Source: Verrucomicrobiales bacterium (lineage in GTDB: Bacteria > Verrucomicrobiota > Verrucomicrobiia > Limisphaerales > UBA1096). From it: DNA of 7,287 bases. The notes beneath the pieces were generated by a model that was not told the origin of the DNA, did no database searches, and saw only the letters and a program-made list of their open reading frames with translations. Positions 1 through 6,610 of this stretch are shown here, in pieces. The stretch covers positions 1 to 7,287 of the forward strand of contig WTHH01000092.1 of the NCBI GenBank assembly GCA_011523195.1, written 5' to 3'. The position numbers were made by a program, and so were the translations under genes. Numbering within the stretch: position 1 is the stretch's first letter; each line of letters opens with the position of its first letter.

Positions 1-1357
1 CTCCGAGGGCGTTCAGTAACACGAGCGTAATAACGATGGGGCAGATAAACTTGATGAAAACCGTCCAAACGGAGGCCAGTGAAACCAGGCCGGCAATCGG
101 CTTGGTGAACCACGGGCAGCCCTCCTCGATTTCCTTGATGGCGTTTTTCGGTTTCCAGACCCAGCCGACATACAGGCTCAACAGCAGGGAGATTAAGATC
201 AGGCATAAAGTGCCGAACACTTGGTCCAGAATATCCATGAATCCGGTTTTGCCAAACAACTCCAATTTAGTTAGGTAATCGCTCGCGCCTGCCGACAGTG
301 CAGATGGAATGCCAATGACAAAAGCAAACACACCCACAATGATCGCTGAGACTTTACGAGAACCCTTGTCTTTATCGACAAAATAAGACACCGGAACCTC
401 CAGCATCGAAATAGACGAGGTGAGGGCCGCAACTGACAACAACAGGAAGAATAATGCACCGATAACCCAGCCAGCTGGCATTTGGGCAAAAACTTCCGGC
501 AGAGTTACGAAGGTCAGACCTGGGCCAGAACTCGGATCCATGCCAAAAGCGAACACGGCAGGGAAAACCATTAATCCGCCCAAAATTGCAACTCCGGTGT
601 CGGCAATTGCCACCCAGAAGCCGGAGGTCACGATATTTTGCGACTTCGGAATATAGGAGCCGTAGGTGATCATCAGTCCCCAGCCGACGCTCAACGAGAA
701 GAACGCTTGGCCCAAAGCCATCAACACCACCTTCCCATCAATTTTTGAGAAGTCCGGATTAAGGTAATAGCTCAAACCTTTCGAGGCACCCTCCAGTGTC
801 AAGCTGCGGAGAATGATTGCGAATATCAGAAAAAAAAGTAATGGCATTAGCATCTTGGACCATTTCTCGATGCCCTTCTCAACACCGGCCGAGACGATGT
901 AAATTGTTGCAGCAATAAAGATGGCAAATACCGGCAAAACTGAAAATGGCTTTGCCGTATATTCAGCAAACTCGAGTTTACTCTGAGTGATCTGAGCAAC
1001 AAAGTAGCTAACTGTCCACCCAGCAATTACCCCGTAATAAGTCAGCACAACAAAACAGGCTGCCAAACAGAGGAAGCCAGTAAGGAAAAACGGCGATCCA
1101 GGCTTGGTGACCTTGAAGGCATCAACTGGGTTACGCTTGCTAGCCCGGCCCAGAGACAACTCAACTAACAACAATGGCAGGCCTATGAGGAATACGCAAA
1201 GCAGATAAACAAACACGAAGGCCGCCCCACCGTTCTCACCTGTCACATAGGGAAATCGCCAAATATTGCCTAGTCCGACCGCAGAGCCGGTTGCCGCTAA
1301 AATGAAGCCGAGCTTTGAGCCCCACTGTCCTCGATTGCTGTCAGAAGATGTATTCAT
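1..1357 (-). CDS. Sodium-dependent transporter, neurotransmitter:sodium symporter (NSS/SNF) family, 3' end missing
   Basis: Reading the minus strand from the ATG at 1357-1355 gives an open frame of 452 codons that runs off the left edge, so the C-terminus is missing. Bacterial NSS proteins are about 440 to 510 residues, so little is lost. They are inner-membrane symporters that use the Na+ gradient to import amino acids or related amines. The unwound TM1 motif is at residues 24-36 (GSAVGLGNIWRFP), matching the LeuT Na+/substrate segment. TM6 has LGQAFFSLSVGWG at 215-227, and TM8 has an ALTSSIS stretch matching the second Na+ site of LeuT. Many further hydrophobic helices follow. No convincing Shine-Dalgarno precedes the ATG. 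It starts 88 bases after the previous minus-strand gene, beyond a terminator, so it is probably a separate unit. The family is secure; the substrate cannot be read from the sequence. Confidence 0.95.
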   Translation of the reverse strand, partial: MNTSSDSNRGQWGSKLGFILAATGSAVGLGNIWRFPYVTGENGGAAFVFVYLLCVFLIGLPLLLVELSLGRASKRNPVDAFKVTKPGSPFFLTGFLCLAACFVVLTYYGVIAGWTVSYFVAQITQSKLEFAEYTAKPFSVLPVFAIFIAATIYIVSAGVEKGIEKWSKMLMPLLFFLIFAIILRSLTLEGASKGLSYYLNPDFSKIDGKVVLMALGQAFFSLSVGWGLMITYGSYIPKSQNIVTSGFWVAIADTGVAILGGLMVFPAVFAFGMDPSSGPGLTFVTLPEVFAQMPAGWVIGALFFLLLSVAALTSSISMLEVPVSYFVDKDKGSRKVSAIIVGVFAFVIGIPSALSAGASDYLTKLELFGKTGFMDILDQVFGTLCLILISLLLSLYVGWVWKPKNAIKEIEEGCPWFTKPIAGLVSLASVWTVFIKFICPIVITLVLLNALG

Positions 1358-1386
1358 CGTTGGATTTTTATTCGGGTTTGGAAGCT

Positions 1387-1419
1387 AAGAAAAAGAGCCG
1401 TGGATCCGGCCCGGCTCTT
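1387..1419 (-). terminator. Intrinsic terminator of the pseudopilin-like gene
   Basis: On the minus strand a perfect 8-bp stem (AAGAGCCG at 1419-1412, CGGCTCTT at 1400-1393) with an 11-base loop runs into a T-rich tract (TTTC TT), about 27 bases after the stop codon at 1446. This is the right order for a rho-independent terminator on this strand. It separates the pseudopilin-like gene from the NSS gene. Confidence 0.8.
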
Positions 1420-1445
1420 ATGAAAAAAAATCAAATCACGTTGAG

Positions 1446-2249
1446 CTAGTTGTTAAACGGATCGAAGTGTTTTCGAATTAAATGAGGACTTTTTTGAATC
1501 TTCATGAGCATGTCATGCTTAATGCTCGCAGCATGACCATCAAAATAAGCCGCATTGATCCCATTCTTATGCATTACATGCAGTTTTTCCCCAACCGCAC
1601 TAATGCCCTGACCACCACCAAAGGCAGTTCCACCCGGGTGAAAACTGGCGTTACGCATGGAATAGGGGTCTTCATTAAGCAAAAGAAATTTGTCCACCGG
1701 GTTTTTAACCGCTGAAAAATTTATTCCTGGATTTACTCCTCCTGTCTGGCCGTTCAGAAAACTCGTCATGCTAAAATTCACTCTGAGAGCCCTACCAATT
1801 TCACCTGTGCTCGGGCACCGGTAAACGCCGTAAATAGTCTTATTTCTTGTATCTGGATTACGCCCCTTGCGAAGTATGGGCTGACCTGTAACATAAGGAA
1901 AAACAGAACCCGCCTCAGCATGAAATGCTACATTTCGATCATACTTTGCCCAGTTTTTTCGCCTATCCCTTACAGCATCACCTGGCCCGCCCCAAACCCA
2001 GTCCTCATGCCAATTGCGGTCCGTGGAACCGGCGAACGGCAGATGGTCATCGTTCTCGTCCTTGTAATTGTAGATGCCCAAAGCTACCTGGCGCATGTTG
2101 CTCAGGCATTTGATTGAGCGGCCACTCTCCTTCGCGCTGGCCAGTGCCGGCAAAAGCAGCGATGCCAGGATGGCGATGATGGCGATCACCACCAAAAGTT
2201 CAATCAGCGTAAATCCGGATGTCCTTAATTTTGAAAAACTCAGTTTCAT
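1446..2249 (-). CDS. Pseudopilin-like protein with prepilin N-terminus and C-terminal H-X9-DG motif
   Basis: A 267-residue protein. Its N-terminus is a textbook type IV prepilin/type II secretion pseudopilin signal: a short basic leader, then SG|FTLIELLVVIAIIAILA at residues 11-28. Prepilin peptidase would cut after Gly12, leaving Phe at +1 and the conserved Glu at +5 (Glu17). The hydrophobic helix to about residue 36 should anchor the protein in the inner membrane, with the rest outside the cytoplasm. After it comes the usual AKESGRSIKCLSNMRQ segment. Near the C-terminus, His227 is followed nine residues later by Asp237-Gly238, the H-X9-DG motif of the large PVC-phylum pseudopilin-like families, whose roles are mostly unknown. 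The ATG at 2249 is preferred over the TTG one codon upstream; neither has a clear ribosome binding site. No secretion or pilus gene lies nearby. It is lower in GC than the operon upstream. Confidence 0.93.
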   Translation of the reverse strand: MKLSFSKLRTSGFTLIELLVVIAIIAILASLLLPALASAKESGRSIKCLSNMRQVALGIYNYKDENDDHLPFAGSTDRNWHEDWVWGGPGDAVRDRRKNWAKYDRNVAFHAEAGSVFPYVTGQPILRKGRNPDTRNKTIYGVYRCPSTGEIGRALRVNFSMTSFLNGQTGGVNPGINFSAVKNPVDKFLLLNEDPYSMRNASFHPGGTAFGGGQGISAVGEKLHVMHKNGINAAYFDGHAASIKHDMLMKIQKSPHLIRKHFDPFNN

Positions 2250-2311
2250 CAATATTAACCAAAGGAAAACTAAACCGTTTTTTCAAAAATGACCACGCTT
2301 TTCTTTGCGGT

Positions 2312-2337
2312 AAAAAATCCGAAAAAGATGGCGGATT
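2312..2337 (-). terminator. Probable intrinsic terminator at the end of the oxyanion-transport operon
   Basis: On the minus strand AATCCG (2337-2332) pairs with CGGATT (2321-2316) across a 10-base loop and is followed by TTTT. The stem begins inside the TAA stop codon of the ThiF-like gene. The stem is only 6 bp, so this is weaker than the terminator at 1387-1419. Its position directly after the last operon gene supports it. Confidence 0.55.
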
Positions 2338-3082
2338 AACCGCAAATCGGGCAATTCTCCCGCGCCTTCACCACCACGCTGTGAAAGGCCATCGACCGAA
2401 GGTCGCAATGGAGTAACCGCCCAAACAACGGTTGCCCCACCCCTGTCACGATTTTGATCACTTCCATCGCCCCGATGCAGCCGGCCGTCCCAGAGACAGC
2501 GCCAATCACCGGAAAGCGCCGAGTCCAGTCATCCGGTTTTTCCGGGTAGAGACATCGCAGGCAACCGGTTTTGTCCGGTGCAAAACTAGTGATATGCGCC
2601 TCCGTCTCGAACATCGCGCACTCGACCATCGGCTTGGTCAGGCGCGAGCAGGCGTCATTCATCGCGTAGCGCTCCTCAAACAACGGCGCGCAATCCACAA
2701 CCACATCGGCCTGCCCGACTAACTCGTCAACATTGGTTTCGCTGACATTCTCAGGCACGGCCACGATCTCCAGTCGCGGGTTCAGCGCCTTGAGCGTTTC
2801 CACCGCCGTGCCGATGCGCGCTTGGCCAAGCGCGTCGTGTCGCATGAGCAGCTGACGGTTCAGGTCACTTGGCTTCAGGGTGCCACCATGCGCCAGCACC
2901 AACCGCCCCACCCCGGCCGCAGCTAATTCATACGCCACGAGGCCGCCCAATCCTCCCACGCGGCTGATCATCACCGTCGCACCCTTGAGCCGACGTTGGC
3001 CCTGCTCCCCAAAACCAGTCACAGTGGTCTGCCACGAGTAAACCTCACGCTCAAATTCAGTAAGTTCCGGCAAGTCACTCAT
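2336..3082 (-). CDS. ThiF/MoeB/HesA-family E1-like protein with divergent adenylation site
   Basis: A 248-residue protein of the ThiF/MoeB fold. Family members adenylate the C-terminal glycine of a ubiquitin-like sulfur carrier (MoaD for molybdopterin, ThiS for thiamine). Visible features are a nucleotide-binding turn at 41-46 (RVGGLG), the NRQ motif at 75-77, the DCAPLFEERYAMNDAC segment at 130-145, and two CxxC pairs (C174/C177 and C244/C247) matching the structural zinc site. Length fits MoeB/ThiF. Oddities: the first glycine of GxGGxG is Arg41, the usual DCTDN is DCAPL so the second Asp is Pro133, the usual Lys of GQPK is Arg89, and no obvious catalytic Cys lies before PVIGAVSG. These may define a subfamily rather than decay, since the frame is intact. 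The ATG at 3082 is chosen over one at 3142 because it has a good ribosome binding site, starts at a conventional N-terminus and overlaps the ATPase gene by 8 bases (ATGAGTGA). Context suggests a molybdopterin-related role, but this is inference. Confidence 0.9.
   Translation of the reverse strand: MSDLPELTEFEREVYSWQTTVTGFGEQGQRRLKGATVMISRVGGLGGLVAYELAAAGVGRLVLAHGGTLKPSDLNRQLLMRHDALGQARIGTAVETLKALNPRLEIVAVPENVSETNVDELVGQADVVVDCAPLFEERYAMNDACSRLTKPMVECAMFETEAHITSFAPDKTGCLRCLYPEKPDDWTRRFPVIGAVSGTAGCIGAMEVIKIVTGVGQPLFGRLLHCDLRSMAFHSVVVKARENCPICG
2817..2834. repeat. Iterated palindrome, longest copy (18 bp)
   Basis: CGCGCTTGGCCAAGCGCG is a perfect 18-bp palindrome inside the ThiF-like gene, where it is read in the Leu-Gly-Gln frame (residues 85-87). 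It is a member of the repeated CTTGGCCAAG family in this window. Confidence 0.85.
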
Positions 3083-3716
3083 CCCTCTCGATCCTTCCGT
3101 TGGCCAGGCGATAATGGCAACCGGCCAGGCGCTTGGCCTCACTGGGGCTGTGGGTGATGTGCAGCACCGTCACGCCGGTCTCGCAGTGAATGCGCTCGAG
3201 CAGTTGACACATTTCGTCATGCAATTCCTCGTCGAGCGCACTGAGCGGTTCGTCAAGGCAAAGCACCGAGGGCCGATGCGCCAGTGCCCGGCCAAGCGCA
3301 ACCCGTTGCGCCTCGCCCCCACTGAGCTTGTCCGGCAACCGATCGAGCAATGCACCCAAGCCAAGCAACTCCGCCAACTCTTCCACTCGCGCGGCGATCT
3401 CTGCCTGGCCAAGCGAACGCAGCACAAGCGCGAAGGCCAGTTGCTCGCGAACCGGTTGGGTCGGAAATAGCGCCCGATCTTGAGGCACGTATCCGACGCC
3501 CCGCTCGGCCGGCGGCAGCGCCGTCACGTCACGATCACCAAGAATGATACAGCCAGCCGCAACAGTCCGCAGTCCACAGACGGCCTCGAGCAGCGTGGTC
3601 TTGCCACAGCCGCTGCGCCCCATCAGCACGCCGTACTCTCCCGCCGCCAGTTCAAGCTGGATGTCGCGCAGCTCAAAGTCGCCCTGTCGTAGCATGATGT
3701 TTTCCAACCGTATCAT
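3075..3716 (-). CDS. modC: ABC transporter ATPase, molybdate/tungstate (ModC/WtpC) type, without regulatory domain
   Basis: A 213-residue cytoplasmic nucleotide-binding subunit that powers the adjacent permease. All ABC motifs are intact: Walker A GRSGCGKTT (33-41), Q-loop Gln79 in GYVPQD, signature LSGGEAQ (131-137), Walker B VLCLDE (151-156), D-loop SALD and switch His189. ModC proteins are often about 350 residues with a C-terminal oxyanion-sensing TOBE domain. This one stops right after the ATPase core, so transport-level inhibition through TOBE is not expected. The ATG overlaps the permease stop as ATGA (3716-3713), implying translational coupling. Its own stop overlaps the start of the ThiF-like gene. 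ATPase function is certain. Molybdate/tungstate specificity rests on the partner proteins; the symbol is a family-level assignment. Confidence 0.93.
   Translation of the reverse strand: MIRLENIMLRQGDFELRDIQLELAAGEYGVLMGRSGCGKTTLLEAVCGLRTVAAGCIILGDRDVTALPPAERGVGYVPQDRALFPTQPVREQLAFALVLRSLGQAEIAARVEELAELLGLGALLDRLPDKLSGGEAQRVALGRALAHRPSVLCLDEPLSALDEELHDEMCQLLERIHCETGVTVLHITHSPSEAKRLAGCHYRLANGRIERDE
3092..3098 (-). promoter_or_regulatory. Ribosome binding site deciding the ThiF-like start
   Basis: GGAAGGA on the minus strand lies 9 bases before the ATG at 3082, inside the end of the ATPase gene. It supports this start over the ATG 60 bases upstream at 3142. Confidence 0.7.
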
Positions 3717-4975
3717 GCGAAAATTCGTTTCATGCCCAGCGTCCGCGCCACGATGAAGACCAACGCAGCGGCGGCGATCATGATCAGCGAGACCGCCAGC
3801 ATCCCCTCCGTCCGGCCGGCCTGTAGCTCGAGAAAGGCGCTAGTCGGGAGCACTTCGGTTTTTTGGCGGGTTGCCCCGGCGAACACGAGGATCGGCCCGA
3901 ACTCACCCAGCGCCCGCGCCCATGCAAGCGTCCCTGCCGCGAGCAATCCGCCCTTGGCCTGCGGCATGATGACCCGCCAGAACGCCTGCCGCCGGTTGCA
4001 GCCCAGCGTCAGCGCCACCTGCTCGAACCGCTGCGGAATTTGGTCGAACGTCACGCGCATCGTCCGCACCGCGAACGCGCACGCAACCATGAACTGCGCG
4101 AGCACCACCGCCGGCCATTTGTACACTACGAAATCGCTGAGCCACTCCGGCATGTAGCGAAACAGGATCAACAGGCTCAACCCGACGACCAGCGGCGGCA
4201 GCACGATCGGAATGTCGAGCAGCGTATCAATCACCGCCTTGCCGCGAAACTGGAACCGACTCATCACGTAGCCAATTGGCACCGCAACCCAGAGTGAAAA
4301 CAACGTCGTGAGGGTGCAGCTGATCAGGCTCAGCTTGATGGAAAAACGGATGTCCCGACTCCGCAGCGCCTGCACCAGCGGGTTGGGTTTCGAGAGGCCA
4401 AGCGACCCGGCCTGTGCCCCGTCGGAATCAAGTGCAAACGATATTTGATGCAAAGTGGTGTCGGCGATCTCGCGGACGCCATCCCAACCGGCTGCGTCGG
4501 CATCGCTCACCCGGATGAACTCGCCCCAGAGCAAACCATGCGGTTCGTCGGTCGTCAGGGTCGCCACGTTGTTGGTGACGGCGATGCCGGAGAGTCTAAC
4601 CTCCGGGCGTAGTGACGCCGTGACCGGCCGGCCGGACTCAACCGCAAGCAGCGTCACCTCAACATCGGTGGCAGTGAACAGCCCCGTATCAAAGATCGCT
4701 CCCCCGGATGAACGCAGGCCGGTTTCATTTTTGCCGGCCCGAAAAAAATAGCGGCGCCCCTTCTCGGTGACCACCGTCACGCCTGAGTCGACGTGTCTGC
4801 CCTGTTTCACCATCTCGTTCCCGAGCAACGGCTGATCGGCGTAGTTCAGGAACACCAGGTCCGCCAACACCATCGCGACGATGATCAACAGGTAACTGCC
4901 TCCGAGGACTCCCAGCCCAATCAGGAACGGCTTGTCCGAGGCGACCCGGAAACCGACTGGGCCGCTGTCGCTCAT
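3713..4975 (-). CDS. modB: Molybdate/tungstate-type ABC permease with a large extracytoplasmic insert
   Basis: A 420-residue inner-membrane permease. The C-terminal half (about 210-413) is a standard BPD_transp_1 core of the ModB/WtpB/CysT kind: several helices, IPIVLPPLVVG at 255-265, the EAA loop EQVALTLGCNRRQAFWRVIMP (318-338), which contacts the ATPase, and ARALGEFGP at 353-361, typical of molybdate and sulfate permeases. ModB is usually about 225 to 280 residues. Here an extra N-terminal helix (about 18-43) is followed by a hydrophilic stretch of about 160 residues (44-205) that should lie outside the membrane. Residues 130-182 of it have the pattern V-T-N-N-V-A-T-L-T-T...PHGL..G...V, which resembles small beta domains of phage and surface proteins. 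The start at 4975 is preferred because it overlaps the binding-protein stop as ATGA; an in-frame ATG at 4993 would add six residues. The frame is continuous, so the insert is not an assembly artefact visible here. Confidence 0.93.
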   Translation of the reverse strand: MSDSGPVGFRVASDKPFLIGLGVLGGSYLLIIVAMVLADLVFLNYADQPLLGNEMVKQGRHVDSGVTVVTEKGRRYFFRAGKNETGLRSSGGAIFDTGLFTATDVEVTLLAVESGRPVTASLRPEVRLSGIAVTNNVATLTTDEPHGLLWGEFIRVSDADAAGWDGVREIADTTLHQISFALDSDGAQAGSLGLSKPNPLVQALRSRDIRFSIKLSLISCTLTTLFSLWVAVPIGYVMSRFQFRGKAVIDTLLDIPIVLPPLVVGLSLLILFRYMPEWLSDFVVYKWPAVVLAQFMVACAFAVRTMRVTFDQIPQRFEQVALTLGCNRRQAFWRVIMPQAKGGLLAAGTLAWARALGEFGPILVFAGATRQKTEVLPTSAFLELQAGRTEGMLAVSLIMIAAAALVFIVARTLGMKRIFA

Positions 4976-6525
4976 TCGTCCCCGGCCTCCCATTGGAAGC
5001 CCAGTTGCTCAAACCGACGGCGAGAAGTGGCAGACGCGAGCCGGGTCATCAGGCGCTTGGCCAAGCGCGGGTACGGCGTGGTCTTGTTGGCGGCGACGTT
5101 TTGCACTGCGATGGCATACTTGGGCTGCAACGGCACAAAATCGAACTGACCCTCGAGGTGCTGGACATTGGCCTCGTAGACCATCGCCACGTCGAGCCGC
5201 TGCCCTGCCTCCATCGTCTGCACCAGCGTGTGGGCGGTGTCCGCCATCATCACGATGTTGGGCTCGATCGTGTCGAACTGCCCGGTCTCACGGATCGCGT
5301 GGTGACTCATCGCGCCAAGCGTACTCGCCTGGGGATCGGTCGTGCCCACGCGCAGGCCGCGCTTGGCCAAGTGCTCGAGCGACTCAATGCCGTGCGGGTT
5401 GCCCTTGGCCACGAGCATGATGATGCGGGTACTCGACAGACGCATGTCCGGGCCGAACGGGTTGCCCATTTTTTGCTGAACCATGTCGAGGTACGACGCG
5501 TCGCAGGTCATGAACAGGTCGGGCAATCCCTGGTCGCCGGTTTGCATTTTGCCGACGAGCGTCCCGCAACCGGCGTAGACGATGTCGATCTCGCAGCCTT
5601 CGCGCTCCCTGAATTCATTGATGGTTTTCTCGACCGCCTCGCGGTTCACCCCACCGCAGTCCAGTCGCAGGCTCGGTTTCAACGCCCACGCATCGCCGGC
5701 GATCGGCTGATATTTGTGCGCGGCAAACACCCCTCCGCCTTTTGTCGGCGCGGCCAGGTATCGGGAAAACTGCAGTGCCAACGTCGGGCGACGGGTTGAC
5801 GAGGTGACGGCCACCGAAATGTCGGCCTTGCTCGCCTCCAGCTCCGGCAATTCCACCACCTTCAAACCAAACTGTCGCGCAACCGAATCCCAGATGAACG
5901 CCCCGTCCGTGCCAGCGTTTTCCTTCACCGCAAGCGCGGCCTCAGTGACGGTCGGGAAGGTGGCCGCCTTGGCCTCGTCGATCGCTGCCCAGTGGCCGGA
6001 CTGCTCGAGCATCTTTTTCGTTTTACGCCCCACCCCGGCCAACGGGTCGCACAGGACGATTGAGAGTTTTTTCTGCAACACCTCGTCGGCGTCGGCAGGC
6101 GGAGCGGGGCTGTCCGGCTTCATCGCAAGCACGACCTTCCACGAGGCTACTTTCATCGACTCCGCCGTGAGGCCGTCCGCTGCGGCGCGCTCAGTGTAAA
6201 GGTAGTCGGCCGGAATGTAGACGTCCGCCCGGTCGATCCCGGATTCGCGATCAGTCTTCAGCTTGTTCGCCAACACGCCGCTGCTCGCGTATTCCAGCGC
6301 CACACTGACGCCGACCTCCTGCTCGAACTTCCCGGCTATTTCCTCGACCGCCTTTTTCACGCCGGCAGCGCAGTAGACCAGCATCTCCCGGTCCCCGCCC
6401 TGCCCCGTCTGCGGGCCATCATCGCGCATCAGGAAAACGAGCAAAACGACAACGGCAGCGGTCGCAACCAGCAGCCAGAGTCCATTGCCACTGCGTCTGC
6501 CATATTGATGGGGGGATTCACTCAT
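4972..6525 (-). CDS. modA: Membrane-anchored tandem ModA-like oxyanion-binding protein (two binding domains)
   Basis: A 517-residue protein about twice the length of ModA (about 250). The N-terminus has a basic segment then one hydrophobic helix (about 16-33, GLWLLVATAAVVVLLVFLM) without a lipobox cysteine, so it is probably anchored by an uncleaved helix. Two ModA-like domains follow. Domain 1 (about 48-280) opens with LVYCAAGVKKAVEEIAGKF, then YASSGVLANKL (79-89) and ADVYIPADYLY. Domain 2 (about 284-517) repeats the order: LRLDCGGVNREAVEKTINEF, YAGCGTLVGKM (317-327) and PDLFMTCDASYLD. Family members bind molybdate or tungstate in the periplasm and deliver it to the permease. Domain 1 keeps the Ser pair expected near the anion site; domain 2 has Gly-Cys there. 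It is the first gene of the operon and overlaps the permease by four bases. No strong ribosome binding site precedes the ATG at 6525. The fold is secure; the exact anion, and whether both domains bind, are open. Confidence 0.92.
   Translation of the reverse strand: MSESPHQYGRRSGNGLWLLVATAAVVVLLVFLMRDDGPQTGQGGDREMLVYCAAGVKKAVEEIAGKFEQEVGVSVALEYASSGVLANKLKTDRESGIDRADVYIPADYLYTERAAADGLTAESMKVASWKVVLAMKPDSPAPPADADEVLQKKLSIVLCDPLAGVGRKTKKMLEQSGHWAAIDEAKAATFPTVTEAALAVKENAGTDGAFIWDSVARQFGLKVVELPELEASKADISVAVTSSTRRPTLALQFSRYLAAPTKGGGVFAAHKYQPIAGDAWALKPSLRLDCGGVNREAVEKTINEFREREGCEIDIVYAGCGTLVGKMQTGDQGLPDLFMTCDASYLDMVQQKMGNPFGPDMRLSSTRIIMLVAKGNPHGIESLEHLAKRGLRVGTTDPQASTLGAMSHHAIRETGQFDTIEPNIVMMADTAHTLVQTMEAGQRLDVAMVYEANVQHLEGQFDFVPLQPKYAIAVQNVAANKTTPYPRLAKRLMTRLASATSRRRFEQLGFQWEAGDE
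5053..5068. repeat. Iterated palindrome, 16-bp consensus copy
   Basis: GCGCTTGGCCAAGCGC is a perfect 16-bp palindrome near the 3' end of the binding-protein gene, read as Arg-Leu-Ala-Lys-Arg. It shows the apparent full consensus of the family. Confidence 0.85.
5362..5371. repeat. Iterated palindrome, core copy
   Basis: CTTGGCCAAG flanked on the left by CCGCG and on the right by TGC. It lies in the second domain of the binding-protein gene, read as Leu-Ala-Lys. Confidence 0.8.
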
Positions 6526-6547
6526 GTTCAGTCAAACGCCGCAGACT

Positions 6548-6560
6548 TTGCCGTCGGCAA
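6548..6560. repeat. Inverted repeat in the divergent region
   Basis: TTGCCGTCGGCAA has two 6-base arms around a single central base. With almost no loop it suits a dimeric protein-binding site better than an RNA hairpin. It lies 23 bases upstream of the operon start codon. Function is inferred only from position. Confidence 0.45.
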
Positions 6561-6570
6561 CGCGCGGAAA

Positions 6571-6589
6571 CAAGTTTGCAAAAAACTTG
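6571..6589. repeat. Inverted repeat in the divergent region
   Basis: CAAGTTTGCAAAAAACTTG has 7-base arms (CAAGTTT and AAACTTG) around a 5-base centre. It sits near the middle of the divergent region and could be an operator for one or both genes, or a small hairpin. Confidence 0.45.
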
Positions 6590-6603
6590 CCAGGGACCAG
6601 TTC

Positions 6604-6610
6604 AAAAGGA
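6604..6610 (+). promoter_or_regulatory. Ribosome binding site of the PhzF-family gene
   Basis: AAAAGGA ends 10 bases before the ATG at 6621, a slightly long but usable spacing. It favours 6621 over the in-frame ATG at 6630. Confidence 0.55.

Noticed and set aside
1393..1428. Hairpin read as a plus-strand terminator
   Set aside because: On the plus strand the stem is followed by ATG and an A-run, not a T-run, and no plus-strand gene ends there. It fits the minus strand.
2250..2252. TTG start for the pseudopilin-like gene
   Set aside because: An ATG follows directly and gives a normal prepilin leader; nothing favours the TTG.
3083..3142. Upstream ATG at 3142 for the ThiF-like gene
   Set aside because: It would overlap the ATPase gene by 68 bases and add 20 residues that are just the ATPase end in another frame. 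The ATG at 3082 has a good ribosome binding site.
3732..4297. Plus-strand open frames of about 140 codons opposite the permease gene
   Set aside because: They mirror the permease core in other frames and show no family features or ribosome binding sites.
4993..5799. Long plus-strand open frame of 268 codons opposite the binding-protein gene
   Set aside because: It is antisense to a gene with two clear ModA-like domains. Its translation is rich in Arg, His and Ala with no recognisable motif, as expected of a GC-rich shadow frame.
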